Part shown: one piece after another, positions 8,567 through 17,181 of the stretch
Layout: each line of letters begins with the position of its first letter
Numbering within the stretch: the first letter of the stretch is position 1
Source of the DNA: Desulfatibacillum alkenivorans DSM 16219
Lineage (GTDB): Bacteria; Desulfobacterota; Desulfobacteria; Desulfobacterales; Desulfatibacillaceae
Assembly (NCBI RefSeq): GCF_900142135.1
Contig: NZ_FQZU01000002.1
Location: forward strand, 1 to 64,000
Reading direction: 5' to 3'
Length of the DNA stretch: 64,000 nt
Translations under genes and position numbers: made by a program
The notes under the pieces: model-generated
The model's input: only the letters and a program-made list of their open reading frames with translations
What the model was told of the DNA's origin: nothing
Databases searched by the model: none

Positions 8567-9693
8567 TTTCCCATGCTCTCCAAAAACGCCTGGATGCGGG
8601 TTTGCAACTGCCCTTCGCTGGACATGGTGTATTCCCGTTCCAGTTTTAAAATGGGGACCCCGGCTTTGCGCAGTTCCTGGACCATGGGGCTGGACTCCAC
8701 GCCCCAGGTGTCGCAAAATTTCATGGTCTGCAAAACCACCCCGTCGGCCCGATACTCCTCCACAGCCTCCAAAATTTCGTCCACCCTGGCCTGAAAGGAT
8801 TCCATCATGCGCGGGCAACTGATGTTCGCCAAAGCCCGCTCGGCGAGGGTTTCGTAGGGAGCGCCGTTTTCGGGAATAGGGGCCAGGGCCGGAATGGAGC
8901 CCGTGCAGGTGCGCTCTGCAACCACCAGGCCTCCTGTTTTTTCGATGACATCGATGTATCCGGGATCGTCGCAGTGGCTTCCCGCCAAAAGCACTCTGGC
9001 TCTGTAAGGCTTGCCTTCTTTACCCTCCCTAAGACGGGCAAGCAGGGCTTTCAACTCGTCCATGACCATGTCTTTGGGCGCACTGGTTGACGCGGCCAGC
9101 AAGGTTTGGAACATGGCGCCGGTCACGGGCGGGTTGTCCTGTTTGCGCATTTCGCTGATTTCACGCATGACCGAAAGATAGGCGTTATGCTCCTCGATGG
9201 ACCGGGACAAAGCCTGGGGGCTTGCGTCCACCCCGAACGATTCGGCCAGAGCCGCGCCCAACGACTTGTACTCCTCGGTAAGCCATTTTTCCGCGGCCGC
9301 CCCCCCCCGGTGGGGCATGTCGATCATGTGGTTGAAAGCCGGTTTGTTCAAATAATCCAGGTTGTCGTACAAGCGCCTGAGATGGTCGCAGCTTGCGGCG
9401 AACACCCAGCCGTCCAGAGAGTCAAAAGCCCACTCCAGGGCCAGTTCCAACACGCTGCGGGTGTAGGAGCAAATCACCGACGACAGATAGGTGTCGGCCA
9501 TGGGCGTTCCCACCACCCCCGGCGCCCGCACCCGGATGGGAAAGACCCCGTCCAGGGAAAGGAGCGGCTGGGGGACATAGCTGCACGTGTACGCAATGGC
9601 TTTTTTCCCCTGCTCTTGCGCCTGGTCGACCAGATTATTTACCGGTTGGTCAATAATTTGGCGAAAAAAATCCGAGATGACTGCTTGGTTCAT
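8563..9693 (-). CDS. 2-hydroxyacyl-CoA dehydratase family subunit (HgdB/BcrB-like)
   Basis: This 376-residue protein is the smaller dehydratase-family subunit. Typical cysteines sit at C37 (YTCSYVP), C75 (VICSYTRS), C102 (ASCDHLRR) and near C327 (MKFCDTWG); some of these should ligate the cluster. ATG 9693 is preferred over the TTG at 9705 because TGAGG precedes it. It overlaps the next gene by four bases and begins 17 bases after the CooC-like gene. It forms the catalytic pair with the HgdA-like protein. Hydratase, benzoyl-CoA reductase and double-cubane-type reductase functions are all possible for this superfamily. Confidence 0.85.
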   Translation of the reverse strand: MNQAVISDFFRQIIDQPVNNLVDQAQEQGKKAIAYTCSYVPQPLLSLDGVFPIRVRAPGVVGTPMADTYLSSVICSYTRSVLELALEWAFDSLDGWVFAASCDHLRRLYDNLDYLNKPAFNHMIDMPHRGGAAAEKWLTEEYKSLGAALAESFGVDASPQALSRSIEEHNAYLSVMREISEMRKQDNPPVTGAMFQTLLAASTSAPKDMVMDELKALLARLREGKEGKPYRARVLLAGSHCDDPGYIDVIEKTGGLVVAERTCTGSIPALAPIPENGAPYETLAERALANISCPRMMESFQARVDEILEAVEEYRADGVVLQTMKFCDTWGVESSPMVQELRKAGVPILKLEREYTMSSEGQLQTRIQAFLESMGK

Positions 9694-9710
9694 ACAAGGC
9701 CTCAAAATGA

Positions 9711-10466
9711 TTATGGGTTGATGAGCTTTTCCGCGACGGCCCTGGCGGCTGTCAAGGCCGGGTTATCAGAGGGCAAATCCCACAGGGAGCGGCCTTGCCT
9801 GTCAAAGGCGCGCACCTGATCGTCCTCGGGGATAATCCCCAAAAATTCCACGTTGGGGGGCAGGCCCAGGTCGTCCACCCTGTCGACCCGGTTGCCGATG
9901 ACCCCCATGATGGAGGGATCCACCATCCGGGTTATCAAATCTATGGTTTGGACGCTGCGGGAGGACCCGTCGGACAAGGCAATGACCCTGGTCACGCGGC
10001 GGGTCACCTGCCTGGCGATCTGCTCCAGGCCCGCTTCCGCGTCAATAAGCACCATGGCGAAGGGCTCGGCCAAAAGGTCGATGGCCTCCCTCAAAAGGGT
10101 ATTGGCCGGGCAAAAGCAGCCCTTGGCCTCCATGCGTCCCATGGCCAGCAGCGAGTAGCCCGGTCCCTCCACCAGGGCTTCCATGACCAGGTAATCCAGG
10201 TCCTGGGCGAGGCGCGTTTTTTCCGCATCCCCAGCGCCGCGCGCCGTGGAGATGAGTTGATCCCTGGCGCCGGCAAGGGTTTTATCCGCTTTTTCACCGA
10301 CCGCCGAAACCAGTCCGCCCGCCGGGTCTGCGTCGATCAGCAGCACGGGGCGCGGGCCCAACTCCAAAAAGGCCCGGGCCATGAGGGCGGAAACGGCGGT
10401 TTTTCCCACGCCGCCTTTTCCGCATACGGAAAATATGGGTTTGGCGTTATTCTCTCTTTGGGTCAT
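9711..10466 (-). CDS. CooC-like nickel-insertion / MinD-type ATPase
   Basis: This is a 251-residue P-loop ATPase with the deviant Walker A CGKGGVGKT (15-23), which has the signature lysine of the MinD/ArsA/CooC class, and the Walker B-like VLLIDADP (41-48). The KGCFCPAN segment gives a C117-x-C119 pair at the place where CooC proteins bind metal between two subunits. CooC loads nickel into CO dehydrogenase. No CODH catalytic subunit is in the window. The gene is instead sandwiched between a CdhC-like fragment and the dehydratase pair, overlapping the former by four bases. A role in metal-cluster maturation or ATP-gated electron delivery for this operon is inference. Confidence 0.8.
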   Translation of the reverse strand: MTQRENNAKPIFSVCGKGGVGKTAVSALMARAFLELGPRPVLLIDADPAGGLVSAVGEKADKTLAGARDQLISTARGAGDAEKTRLAQDLDYLVMEALVEGPGYSLLAMGRMEAKGCFCPANTLLREAIDLLAEPFAMVLIDAEAGLEQIARQVTRRVTRVIALSDGSSRSVQTIDLITRMVDPSIMGVIGNRVDRVDDLGLPPNVEFLGIIPEDDQVRAFDRQGRSLWDLPSDNPALTAARAVAEKLINP

Positions 10467-11314
10467 GCTTTGGCTGCTTTTTCGGATTTTTTCTGCTTGC
10501 GGCGCCTTACAACCACGTCGCGCAGGTTATCGCACACGGGTTTTTCCTCGCATTCCTCGCAATTCAACTCGCTGCACTCAATGGATCCGTCCACTCCAAG
10601 CACCAGCTTTTTGTGCCGGCCCGAAAGCACTTTGGCCTCGGCCGCAATAGGCTCCAGAGCGAGGACGTCCTCCCTGCCCGTGGTCACAAAGGCGATTTCC
10701 GCCTTTAACACGCCGGGAAAGTCGTCCGTATACGCCTTGACAAGGGCCGAACCCACGGTGTGAAGATCCAGGCCTTGGTTGAACCGGTCCTTTCCCACCC
10801 GCACCCACAGCTTGCCGGGCACGGAGCGGACCATATAGCCGGGCAGCCGGTGCATGAGATATTGGGCGTTTTCCAGGTCAAAGGGGTCGGGCATGGCGCT
10901 TCGATCCAGCGCCAAAAGGATGACCTGGGCGAACGCCTGCCTCCCTCCGGGCTTCATCTGCCTCAAATCCGGCCCGATCAGGGAAATGCGGCCATGCTGG
11001 ATAAGGCTTGGGTCATAAGTCGTCAGCACTGCGGCCAGAGACCCTACGGAAGGATGCCCCAATTCCACCTGGACGTCCTCTGTCAGGATGACCTCGGGCT
11101 TGCCTTTTCCTTTGGCGGAAAATCCGAACTCCCGGATCAAAACCTGTTCGGGCAAGGGATCAGGGTAAACCGTCAGGTTATCCCGCCTTTGGGCCAGATA
11201 TTCCCGCACCTGGTCCGCCAGGACCGCCATGTCGGCGGCTTCCACAGGCTGATCCTGCACGGTTTGGCTGGCCGCCTGGACTTCCGATTCTACATGGGCA
11301 AAATTTGACGCCAT
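10463..11314 (-). CDS. CdhC / acetyl-CoA synthase middle-domain-like protein without the A-cluster domain
   Basis: The product has 283 residues. The stretch from VELGHPSVGS through ISLIGPDLRQM, LWVRVGKD and the following helices resembles the first half of archaeal CdhC, which is the ACS A2-type domain. The C-terminal domain that carries the Ni-Fe-S A-cluster in true CdhC is missing. In its place is a short tail with four cysteines (C247, C252, C255, C261: CSELNCEECEEKPVC) and a lysine/arginine-rich end. ATG 11314 is chosen over ATG 11320 because AGGA is then eight bases away. It is the first gene of the operon, coupled by ATGA overlap to the CooC-like gene. Similarity was judged by eye. Confidence 0.65.
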   Translation of the reverse strand: MASNFAHVESEVQAASQTVQDQPVEAADMAVLADQVREYLAQRRDNLTVYPDPLPEQVLIREFGFSAKGKGKPEVILTEDVQVELGHPSVGSLAAVLTTYDPSLIQHGRISLIGPDLRQMKPGGRQAFAQVILLALDRSAMPDPFDLENAQYLMHRLPGYMVRSVPGKLWVRVGKDRFNQGLDLHTVGSALVKAYTDDFPGVLKAEIAFVTTGREDVLALEPIAAEAKVLSGRHKKLVLGVDGSIECSELNCEECEEKPVCDNLRDVVVRRRKQKKSEKAAKA

Positions 11315-11572
11315 GGACATCTTCCTGAGGCTTTCGCCGGTTGAATGAACAAATGTAAGATTAAGGAAAAACAAGTATTTTGGCTGGTTAAGGCCTTGTT
11401 TTGACCGATTGGTTAAAAATATAGCCCAAATGACGCAATGAGTCAAGGGTTTGTTTTGCACCGTCCGAAACCGGACGCGCCTATGGACAACCCATGGAGC
11501 CTGAACAGCCCGGCATTAAAGGCAATCGGGCGTTCGGACAAAAATAATTCTGCAGGGAGATCCTGCTCCCCT

Positions 11573-11956
11573 TTACGCCGCCCTGGGAAAGTTTCCCGGT
11601 TTGGGCCAGTGGCTAGGCGTCAGAGGCTCCAGGCCGTGGGCCGCCCGGGCTTTGTCGCAACGGGGATTCGGCTCTCCGTTTTCCCAGGAGGGCGTGAACT
11701 CCCGGCATACGGAAGCCCGCTTGTCGTATATGCTGCAATGGACCGACTTCCCTATGAGTCCCATGAGGGCCGAGCACCGGGGCGGAATGTCGTTGGTCCC
11801 TTTGATGACCACAAAAAAATCGTTCAGTTTTTCGCAGATTTCCATGGGGATGCCGCCGGGAGTCGCCTCATCGGTTTCCCCCCAATAGATGGACGCCCTA
11901 AAATAGGCGCAGCATGCGCCGCACTCGCAACAAATATTAGTTGTTATTTCTTGCAT
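11573..11956 (-). CDS. YkgJ family cysteine cluster protein
   Basis: This is a 127-residue protein with the UPF0153/YkgJ pattern: CCECGACC at 9-16, then PPRCSAL, HCSIYDKRASVCREF and a final NPRCDKAR. The cysteines are thought to bind an Fe-S or zinc centre; the cellular role is not known. Its ribosome site is weak. The gene stands alone upstream of the dehydratase operon on the same strand, with more than 250 bases between, so co-transcription is doubtful. It is the first of three YkgJ-type proteins in this window. Confidence 0.8.
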   Translation of the reverse strand: MQEITTNICCECGACCAYFRASIYWGETDEATPGGIPMEICEKLNDFFVVIKGTNDIPPRCSALMGLIGKSVHCSIYDKRASVCREFTPSWENGEPNPRCDKARAAHGLEPLTPSHWPKPGNFPRAA

Positions 11957-12394
11957 TTATAGATGCTTTCAAAGGTTCGGAGACACGCCCCGCGCTGCGG
12001 GACGGCGCACTATAAACCCATGGGAGAAATAAGCAACTAAAAATTTGCAGGGGCCGGACGCCTCATTTTTTTAGGCGCACACAGCGCCTTTGAGTAGGCA
12101 AGCCCTACCGCTGCATAACAAAATCAACCTTTGCTGCTTATCAATGCAATGCAGCTCCGGGGCTTGCCCTGCGTGGTTTCTTTTGGGCTGCCTCGCCGTC
12201 CCCATAAAAAGGGGGTTTTCCAGTCTCATTCCATGCTTGACGAGAGGGATAGGAGTATGCAAGAATAGATAAGTAGTTGAAATAATTATTTAAACTTAAT
12301 TCATCCGGTTTTCTGTTAGCCCTACCGAAGGTCCGGCGCATGGTGCGCCGGGACGGTTCATCCAACCCCCTGGATTCAGGGAAAGGAGGCGGCC
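11957..12394. other. Intergenic region between divergent genes
   Basis: About 440 bases separate the YkgJ gene from the small plus-strand gene. Short open frames here (12071-12262, 12090-12272, 12141-12365) overlap each other on both strands and match nothing I recognise. The region holds a perfect hairpin at 12333-12351 in what would be the leader of the next gene. Confidence 0.5.
12333..12351 (+). promoter_or_regulatory. Perfect 8-bp hairpin in the leader of a small gene
   Basis: CCGGCGCA-TGG-TGCGCCGG forms a tight stem with a three-base loop, ending 43 bases before the ATG of the 67-codon gene. No T-tract follows, so it is not a terminator. It could be an operator or an RNA leader element. 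I do not recognise it as a known riboswitch. Confidence 0.35.
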
Positions 12395-12598
12395 ATGGAA
12401 ACTTTAAAATTATCCCTTAAAGACACGGATCACAAAGTGGTGGTGATGACCGACCTGGAGACAGGGAACGCCGATAAGGTTTTTCTGAATTTCATGCGGT
12501 GCGTGCAGGAGGAGCTGGTGGGCTCCGAGCGGGCCACCTTGGAGATCGACTGCCAGGGCGGCGATTGCATGACTTTTGAGGTGCTTCGCACGTTGTAA
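12395..12598 (+). CDS. Small conserved-looking hypothetical protein
   Basis: The product has 67 residues. I do not recognise a family. The gene is supported by an excellent ribosome site (AAAGGAGG, seven bases before the ATG) and by a balanced soluble composition with alternating strand and helix patterns. It contains the segment IDCQGGDCMTFEVL with two cysteines five residues apart (a C-x4-C spacing). It stands alone on the plus strand between the YkgJ gene and the convergent polyprenyl synthase gene. Confidence 0.55.
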   Translation: METLKLSLKDTDHKVVVMTDLETGNADKVFLNFMRCVQEELVGSERATLEIDCQGGDCMTFEVLRTL

Positions 12599-12679
12599 TG
12601 CAAAGAGAAGTCTGATTTGGAGCGCGCCCCGGTCTGTAAAGGACCGGGCCTGTCCCGCCTGATTCCAGCCTCTGTTTTA

Positions 12680-13657
12680 TCAACTATCCCGCTGGGCGGC
12701 GAAATCCGCGACTTTGGCAAGCACGTCTTTTTCCGGGCAATCCGGGAAAACGTCCAGGAGCGCCTTGGCGGCCGCCACATGCTCCTGGGCTTTTTGATTG
12801 GTGTAGTCCACCCCGCCTGACTTGATGATATTATCCAGCACAAAGGCGAAGTCTTCTTTGGAGGCGTATTCGTCCAGGATGATTCTTTCCATCCTGGGCC
12901 GGGTTTCTGCGTCGCTCTGTTCCAGGGCGCGGATCAGGGGCAGGGTCAGTTTGCCCTCGGCCAGGTCCGCGCCGATGGCCTTGCCGGTCACCTTGGGGTC
13001 GGCCACATAGTCCAGGAGGTCGTCCGCCATCTGGAAGGCGATGCCCAAATGCCTGCCGTATTCCTTAAGGGCGTCCACCTGCTCCTGGGGAGCGTCGGCC
13101 AGCAGGGCGCCCACCTCGCAGGCGGCCGAAATGAGCACCGCGGTTTTGCGGTATATCACGTCCATGTATTGCTCTTCGGACAGGTCCAGGCGTTTTTTAT
13201 AGAGAAGCTGCTGGATTTCGCCTTCGGACATAACGCCCGTGACGTTGGTGATGACCTTGATGATGGGCAGTTTGTCCGTGTCCGCGGCGATGGTGCATGT
13301 GCGGGAGAGCAAAAAATCCCCGGTGAGGACCACCTCGGCCGGATCCCAGACCTTATGGGCTGCGATTTTTCCCCGGCGGGTTTCCGCGCCGTCCACAATG
13401 TCGTCATGGAGCAGGGTGGCGGCGTGCAGGTATTCGAAAACGGTGGACAGGTTGATCTCCTCCCCGTTGCTGCAGCCGCAAACCCGGGCGCTCAGCACCA
13501 TGAGCACGGGCCTCAGGCGTTTGCCTCCGGCGAAAAGGAGGTGGCTGGCCACGTCCCGGACCAGGTCCAGGTAGGGGTTGAGGTTGGATTTCAGGGCCTT
13601 TTCGATGTCCGCCAGGTCCCTTTCCACAAATTCGAATATTTCCTGTTTTAAACTCAT
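12680..13657 (-). CDS. Polyprenyl diphosphate synthase
   Basis: This 325-residue enzyme belongs to the trans-isoprenyl diphosphate synthases. It condenses isopentenyl diphosphate onto an allylic primer, probably to make the quinone side chain or a related long-chain prenyl diphosphate. The first aspartate-rich motif is LLHDDIVDGAETRRG (DDIVD at 85-89) and the second is FQMADDLLDY (DDLLD at 212-216). The GGKRLRP substrate-binding segment is at 44-50. The residues before DDIVD (YLHAATLL) are small or moderate, compatible with a long product, but chain length cannot be fixed by eye. ATG 13657 has GGAAG upstream; the TTG four codons earlier is less likely. rimO lies upstream on the same strand, 36 bases away. 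Confidence 0.9.
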   Translation of the reverse strand: MSLKQEIFEFVERDLADIEKALKSNLNPYLDLVRDVASHLLFAGGKRLRPVLMVLSARVCGCSNGEEINLSTVFEYLHAATLLHDDIVDGAETRRGKIAAHKVWDPAEVVLTGDFLLSRTCTIAADTDKLPIIKVITNVTGVMSEGEIQQLLYKKRLDLSEEQYMDVIYRKTAVLISAACEVGALLADAPQEQVDALKEYGRHLGIAFQMADDLLDYVADPKVTGKAIGADLAEGKLTLPLIRALEQSDAETRPRMERIILDEYASKEDFAFVLDNIIKSGGVDYTNQKAQEHVAAAKALLDVFPDCPEKDVLAKVADFAAQRDS

Positions 13658-13693
13658 TGATTCTTCCAAGGCTGGGGGAATTCGTTTCCCCGA

Positions 13694-15049
13694 TTATGCG
13701 TCTTTTATTTCCGCTAAAAGGTCATAGACGTCCGCCCCGTGCACGGTCACGCGGGCCAGTCGGCCGGGCTCCAGGTTTTCCCCCTGGATAAAGGTCGCGC
13801 CGTCCACGTCCGGCGCCTGGAGGCAGGTTTTCCCCCAATACGGGTATTCGGGGTCGCCGCTTTCCCCCAGCACCAAAGCCGTGTAGGTTTTTCCCACACG
13901 GTCGGCGTTATTGTCGAGGGAAATCGTGTTCTGCATATCCATGATGAGATCCCGGCGCTTGATGGCCGTATCCTCCGGCACGTGGCCGGGGAGGCGGTGG
14001 GAGGGGATTTCCTGGGCGTCCGAGTAAGCGAAGACTCCCAAGTGGTCGAACCTCGCCTCCTGAACGAATTCCACCAATTGGTTGAAATCCTCCTCCGTCT
14101 CGCCGGGAAAACCCACCAGGGCCGTGGTCCGCAGGGCTGCATCCGGGACTGCCGCCCGAATTTTTTCGAACAGCCGGAGCATTTCCTCCCGGGTGTTTTT
14201 GCGGCCCATCATTTTCAGGATGCGGTCGCTGCCGTGCTGCACGGGCAGGTCGAAATAAGAGCACACCCGGGGCTGGGACGCAACCGTCTCAAGCAATGCG
14301 TCGGTCACCCGGTTGGGATGCCCGTATAAAAACCGGAAGCGCGTTTCCCCCTTCAGCCGGCACAGGCTGTTTAAGAGTTGATCCAGGCTGGTGCGGTTTT
14401 GCTTGTCAAAATCCAGGCCGTAGGCCGTGGTGTCCTGGGCGACCAGGATGATTTCCTTGGCGCCCCACTGGATCAGGTTTCCCGCCTCCTCCACGATGTC
14501 GTCCAGGGGCCGGCTTCTCCACGCCCCGCGCAATTGGGGGATCATGCAAAAGGTGCAGCGGTCCGGGCAGCCTTCGGAGATTTTGATGTACGCCATATGG
14601 GGCGTGCTGCAAATTCTGGGAAATCCCGCCTGCTGCAAGGGCGCCGTGGATGGATCGGGAACCCGGCAGATAAAGCCTGTGGGCCGCCGGAGCAGTTCCA
14701 CGATGTCCTTGTGAGCGCCCGGCCCCAGCACCATGTCCAGTTCAGGGAGGGCTTCCTCCAATTCCTTGCCGTACCGCTGGGCCATGCAGCCGCACAGCAC
14801 AAGCCTTTGGCATAGGCCTTCCTCTTTGAAGCGGGCCATTTCCAAAACCACGTCGATGGTTTCGTCCACGGCGGCCCGGACAAAGCCGCAGGAGTTGACG
14901 ATGATGGTTTCCGCCTCGGCGGGGTCCTCGGTCAGGGCGAAGCCGCTCGAGGCCAGGGCGCCCAGAATCAGTTCGCTGTCCACCAGGTTGCGAACGCATC
15001 CCAGGCTGACAAGATGAACGATTTCCTGATTGTCAGTGGTTGAATTCAT
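13694..15049 (-). CDS. rimO: Ribosomal protein uS12 methylthiotransferase RimO
   Basis: This 451-residue radical SAM methylthiotransferase has the RimO layout. The N-terminal MTTase domain has cluster cysteines C18 (SLGCVRN), C54 (NSCGF) and C88 (CGCMAQR). The radical SAM triad is C161-x3-C165-x2-C168 (CPDRCTFC), and a TRAM domain closes the protein. RimO adds a methylthio group to the conserved Asp of ribosomal protein uS12. The segment MAYIKISEGCPDRCTFCMIP and the absence of tRNA-specific MiaB features favour RimO over MiaB. It lies in the same direction as the polyprenyl synthase gene downstream and a tiny membrane protein gene upstream. Confidence 0.95.
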   Translation of the reverse strand: MNSTTDNQEIVHLVSLGCVRNLVDSELILGALASSGFALTEDPAEAETIIVNSCGFVRAAVDETIDVVLEMARFKEEGLCQRLVLCGCMAQRYGKELEEALPELDMVLGPGAHKDIVELLRRPTGFICRVPDPSTAPLQQAGFPRICSTPHMAYIKISEGCPDRCTFCMIPQLRGAWRSRPLDDIVEEAGNLIQWGAKEIILVAQDTTAYGLDFDKQNRTSLDQLLNSLCRLKGETRFRFLYGHPNRVTDALLETVASQPRVCSYFDLPVQHGSDRILKMMGRKNTREEMLRLFEKIRAAVPDAALRTTALVGFPGETEEDFNQLVEFVQEARFDHLGVFAYSDAQEIPSHRLPGHVPEDTAIKRRDLIMDMQNTISLDNNADRVGKTYTALVLGESGDPEYPYWGKTCLQAPDVDGATFIQGENLEPGRLARVTVHGADVYDLLAEIKDA

Positions 15050-15079
15050 TTATATTTTCTTTAGGGGAAAAACCCCTGG

Positions 15080-15220
15080 CTAAACGCCGGCTTCGTCCGC
15101 CGGACTTCCCGGCCATGCTGGCAGATAATCCCGCAGCCGGGGGTAGCGCCACAGCAAAAAAGCCAGGCCGAATATAAGTTTAAGCGTTAAAAACACCAAA
15201 AATAAGGTCGCGGCGTTCAT
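15080..15220 (-). CDS. Small single-span membrane protein
   Basis: A 46-residue product starts at ATG 15220 and is preceded by GGGAGAAG. The first half is one hydrophobic helix (AATLFLVFLTLKLIFGLAFLL) and the tail is polar and proline-rich. I do not recognise a family. It sits 30 bases upstream of rimO on the same strand, so the two may share a transcript. The frame is open further upstream to 15316, but that part has no ribosome site. Moderate to low confidence, given the size. Confidence 0.45.
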   Translation of the reverse strand: MNAATLFLVFLTLKLIFGLAFLLWRYPRLRDYLPAWPGSPADEAGV

Positions 15221-15275
15221 CTTCTCCCGTCCTCCGTAAAAAGGCTGAATCATGCGCCGTTCGCGCAATTCACCG

Positions 15276-15305
15276 GCCGTTTGCTTTGGAAAAAACGCAA
15301 ACGGC
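15276..15305. promoter_or_regulatory. Inverted repeat in a divergent promoter region
   Basis: GCCGTTTGC (15276-15284) and GCAAACGGC (15297-15305) are perfect 9-base arms separated by 12 bases. They lie between the minus-strand small membrane protein gene and the plus-strand J-domain gene. It could be an operator or an RNA leader hairpin; no T-tract follows on either strand. Confidence 0.35.
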
Positions 15306-15547
15306 TCCGTAAGCAACCTATATAGGAGGCATTATCATAATGTCAACAATGCCTTGGCCTGGGCGCGATTCCCTTTCTTGACACCGGCCGTCGCCAATCT
15401 TATTATTGTTAAAAGGCACGGGGAGTTATTGGATAAGCCGGCCGCAGGGCCGGGGTGAAATCGCCCGGAACGGTTCTTTCGGCGTAAATCCGGTTTCGGG
15501 TTGTTGGATAACATGCCTTTGTCAAAAACGATTACAGGTGGATGATT

Positions 15548-16471
15548 ATGGCTGATAAGGATTATTACAAAATACTTGGTGTACCGAAAACCGCCGCCAA
15601 AGAAGAGATAAAAAAGGCCTACCGCAAGTTGGCCATGAAATACCATCCGGACCACGCCAAGGGGAACGATGACGCCTCGGAGGACAAGTTCAAGGAAATC
15701 AGCGAGGCGTATGCGGTGTTGAGCGACGAAGAAAAGCGCAAAGAGTACGACATGTACGGAACCGAAGGGTTTCAACAGCGCTTCACCCAGGAAGACATCT
15801 TCAAGAATTTCAACATGGGGGATATCTTCCGGGAATTCGGCTTTGAAAACGCCAACTTTACCGGACAGCGCGGCGGCGGAGGAGGAAGGCGCTTTTCCTT
15901 CAACATGGGCGGGGATCCCTTTGGCGGAGCGGGACGTTCGTTCCAGACCAAGGGTTCGGACCTGGTGTATGAGATTCCGTTGACCCTGCGGGAAGTGGCG
16001 GAAGGGGTTTCCAAAACCGTTTCCCTTTCCCACAAGGGCCGGCAGGAAAAGATTTCGGTGAAAATCCCCAAGGGCATGCTCACCGGCAAAAAAATTCGCC
16101 TGGCCGGCAAGGGCGAGCCCAGCCCCAACGGCGGCCCCAACGGCGACTTGTACATCCAGTCCAAGGTCATTCCGGACCCGGTGTTCGGCGCGGAAGGCCT
16201 GGATTTGTACGTGAACAAGGAGATAAAGTGGACCGAGGCGCTCACGGGGACGACCATTAAAGCGCCCACCCTGGACGGCGGGGAAGTAAACCTGAAGGTT
16301 CCTTCGGGAACCAAGCATCAAACCAAGCTGAGAATCCCCAAGTATGGGCTTCCGGAAATGGGCGGCAGCAAAAAGGGCGACCTCTTTGTCCGGATTCTGA
16401 CGGCCTCTCCGGGCAAGCTCAGTAAAAAGCAACTGGAATTGCTTAAAGAACTATCGGAAACCGGCCTGTAG
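15548..16471 (+). CDS. J-domain protein, class B (CbpA-like Hsp40)
   Basis: This 307-residue Hsp40 has an N-terminal J domain (about 4-70) with the HPD motif at 33-35, which stimulates DnaK ATPase. A Gly/Phe-rich linker ([13 protein letters not shown]) and two C-terminal beta-barrel substrate-binding domains follow. The zinc-finger CxxCxGxG repeats of DnaJ proper are absent, so this is the CbpA/class B type. ATG 15548 has AGGTGG at good spacing; ATG 15542 just before is the alternative. No dnaK or grpE is nearby. A strong hairpin follows the stop. Confidence 0.9.
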   Translation: MADKDYYKILGVPKTAAKEEIKKAYRKLAMKYHPDHAKGNDDASEDKFKEISEAYAVLSDEEKRKEYDMYGTEGFQQRFTQEDIFKNFNMGDIFREFGFENANFTGQRGGGGGRRFSFNMGGDPFGGAGRSFQTKGSDLVYEIPLTLREVAEGVSKTVSLSHKGRQEKISVKIPKGMLTGKKIRLAGKGEPSPNGGPNGDLYIQSKVIPDPVFGAEGLDLYVNKEIKWTEALTGTTIKAPTLDGGEVNLKVPSGTKHQTKLRIPKYGLPEMGGSKKGDLFVRILTASPGKLSKKQLELLKELSETGL

Positions 16472-16500
16472 CTCCGCTATACCCGATCTGCAGCAAATCC

Positions 16501-16526
16501 TCAGGCCCCGGGCGTTCGGGGCCTGA
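16501..16526 (+). terminator. Hairpin after the J-domain gene
   Basis: TCAGGCCCCG and CGGGGCCTGA form a perfect 10-bp stem around a six-base loop, 30 bases past the stop codon. The downstream sequence (TGATTCCATT) is only weakly T-rich, so termination may be inefficient. Confidence 0.55.
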
Positions 16527-16646
16527 TGATTCCATTCAAATCGTTGACACCCCAGCGTTATTATTGTATGACAATTCAGATTGTTTTGTGTTTTTGACGC
16601 AAAAAACCCTTTTAAATTCTACATCGATGTTTTTTGGGGCGTATCT

Positions 16647-17165
16647 ATGGCGCAATTAACCCCGCTTCTGTCCGCTGAGGAAATAGAAGCAAAGGTGGCT
16701 GCCGTGGCTCGTGAAATCTCCCGGGATTACAAGGATTCCGACCTTGTTTTGGTGGGAGTGCTCAACGGTGCGTTTATATTTATGGCCGACTTGGCCAGGT
16801 CCATCGAAAATTCCGTGGCAGTGGATTTCATCCGTATTTCCAGCTACGGCTCCGGCGATACGTCCTCCGGCGAACATAAATTGACCAAGCCCCTGGAACT
16901 CGACATTGAGGGAAAAGACGTCATTATTGTTGAGGATATTGTTGATTCCGGCCTTACCATGAAGTTCCTTACGGATTATTTTCAGACCCTGTCCCCCCGT
17001 TCCGTTGAAATTTGCGCCATGATAGACAAAAGCGAACGCCGGGAAACGCCTATAGATATAAAATACGCATGTTTCAGGGTGCCCGAGGGCTTTCTGGTCG
17101 GTTACGGGCTGGACTTTGACGAAAAATACCGGTCTCTTCCCGGGATTTATACTTTACAACCCTAG
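16647..17165 (+). CDS. hpt: Hypoxanthine phosphoribosyltransferase
   Basis: The 172-residue product has the normal HPRT length. The PRPP-binding loop VIIVEDIVDSGLT is at 92-104, with the acidic pair preceding the conserved IVDSG. VGVLNGAFIF (36-45) is the phosphate-contact loop, and a FVGYGLDFDEKYR-like tail (here VGYGLDFDEKYR) closes the active site. It salvages hypoxanthine or guanine with PRPP to give IMP or GMP. The frame is open to 16581, but ATG 16647 gives the family's usual N-terminus. It is followed after 16 bases by the large acidic protein gene on the same strand. Confidence 0.92.
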   Translation: MAQLTPLLSAEEIEAKVAAVAREISRDYKDSDLVLVGVLNGAFIFMADLARSIENSVAVDFIRISSYGSGDTSSGEHKLTKPLELDIEGKDVIIVEDIVDSGLTMKFLTDYFQTLSPRSVEICAMIDKSERRETPIDIKYACFRVPEGFLVGYGLDFDEKYRSLPGIYTLQP

Positions 17166-17181
17166 CTAACGGGGAAAAGAC

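Noticed and set aside
15335-16432. 365-codon minus-strand frame across the J-domain gene
   Set aside because: It lies opposite a clear Hsp40 gene with HPD motif; no domain or ribosome site supports the antisense frame.
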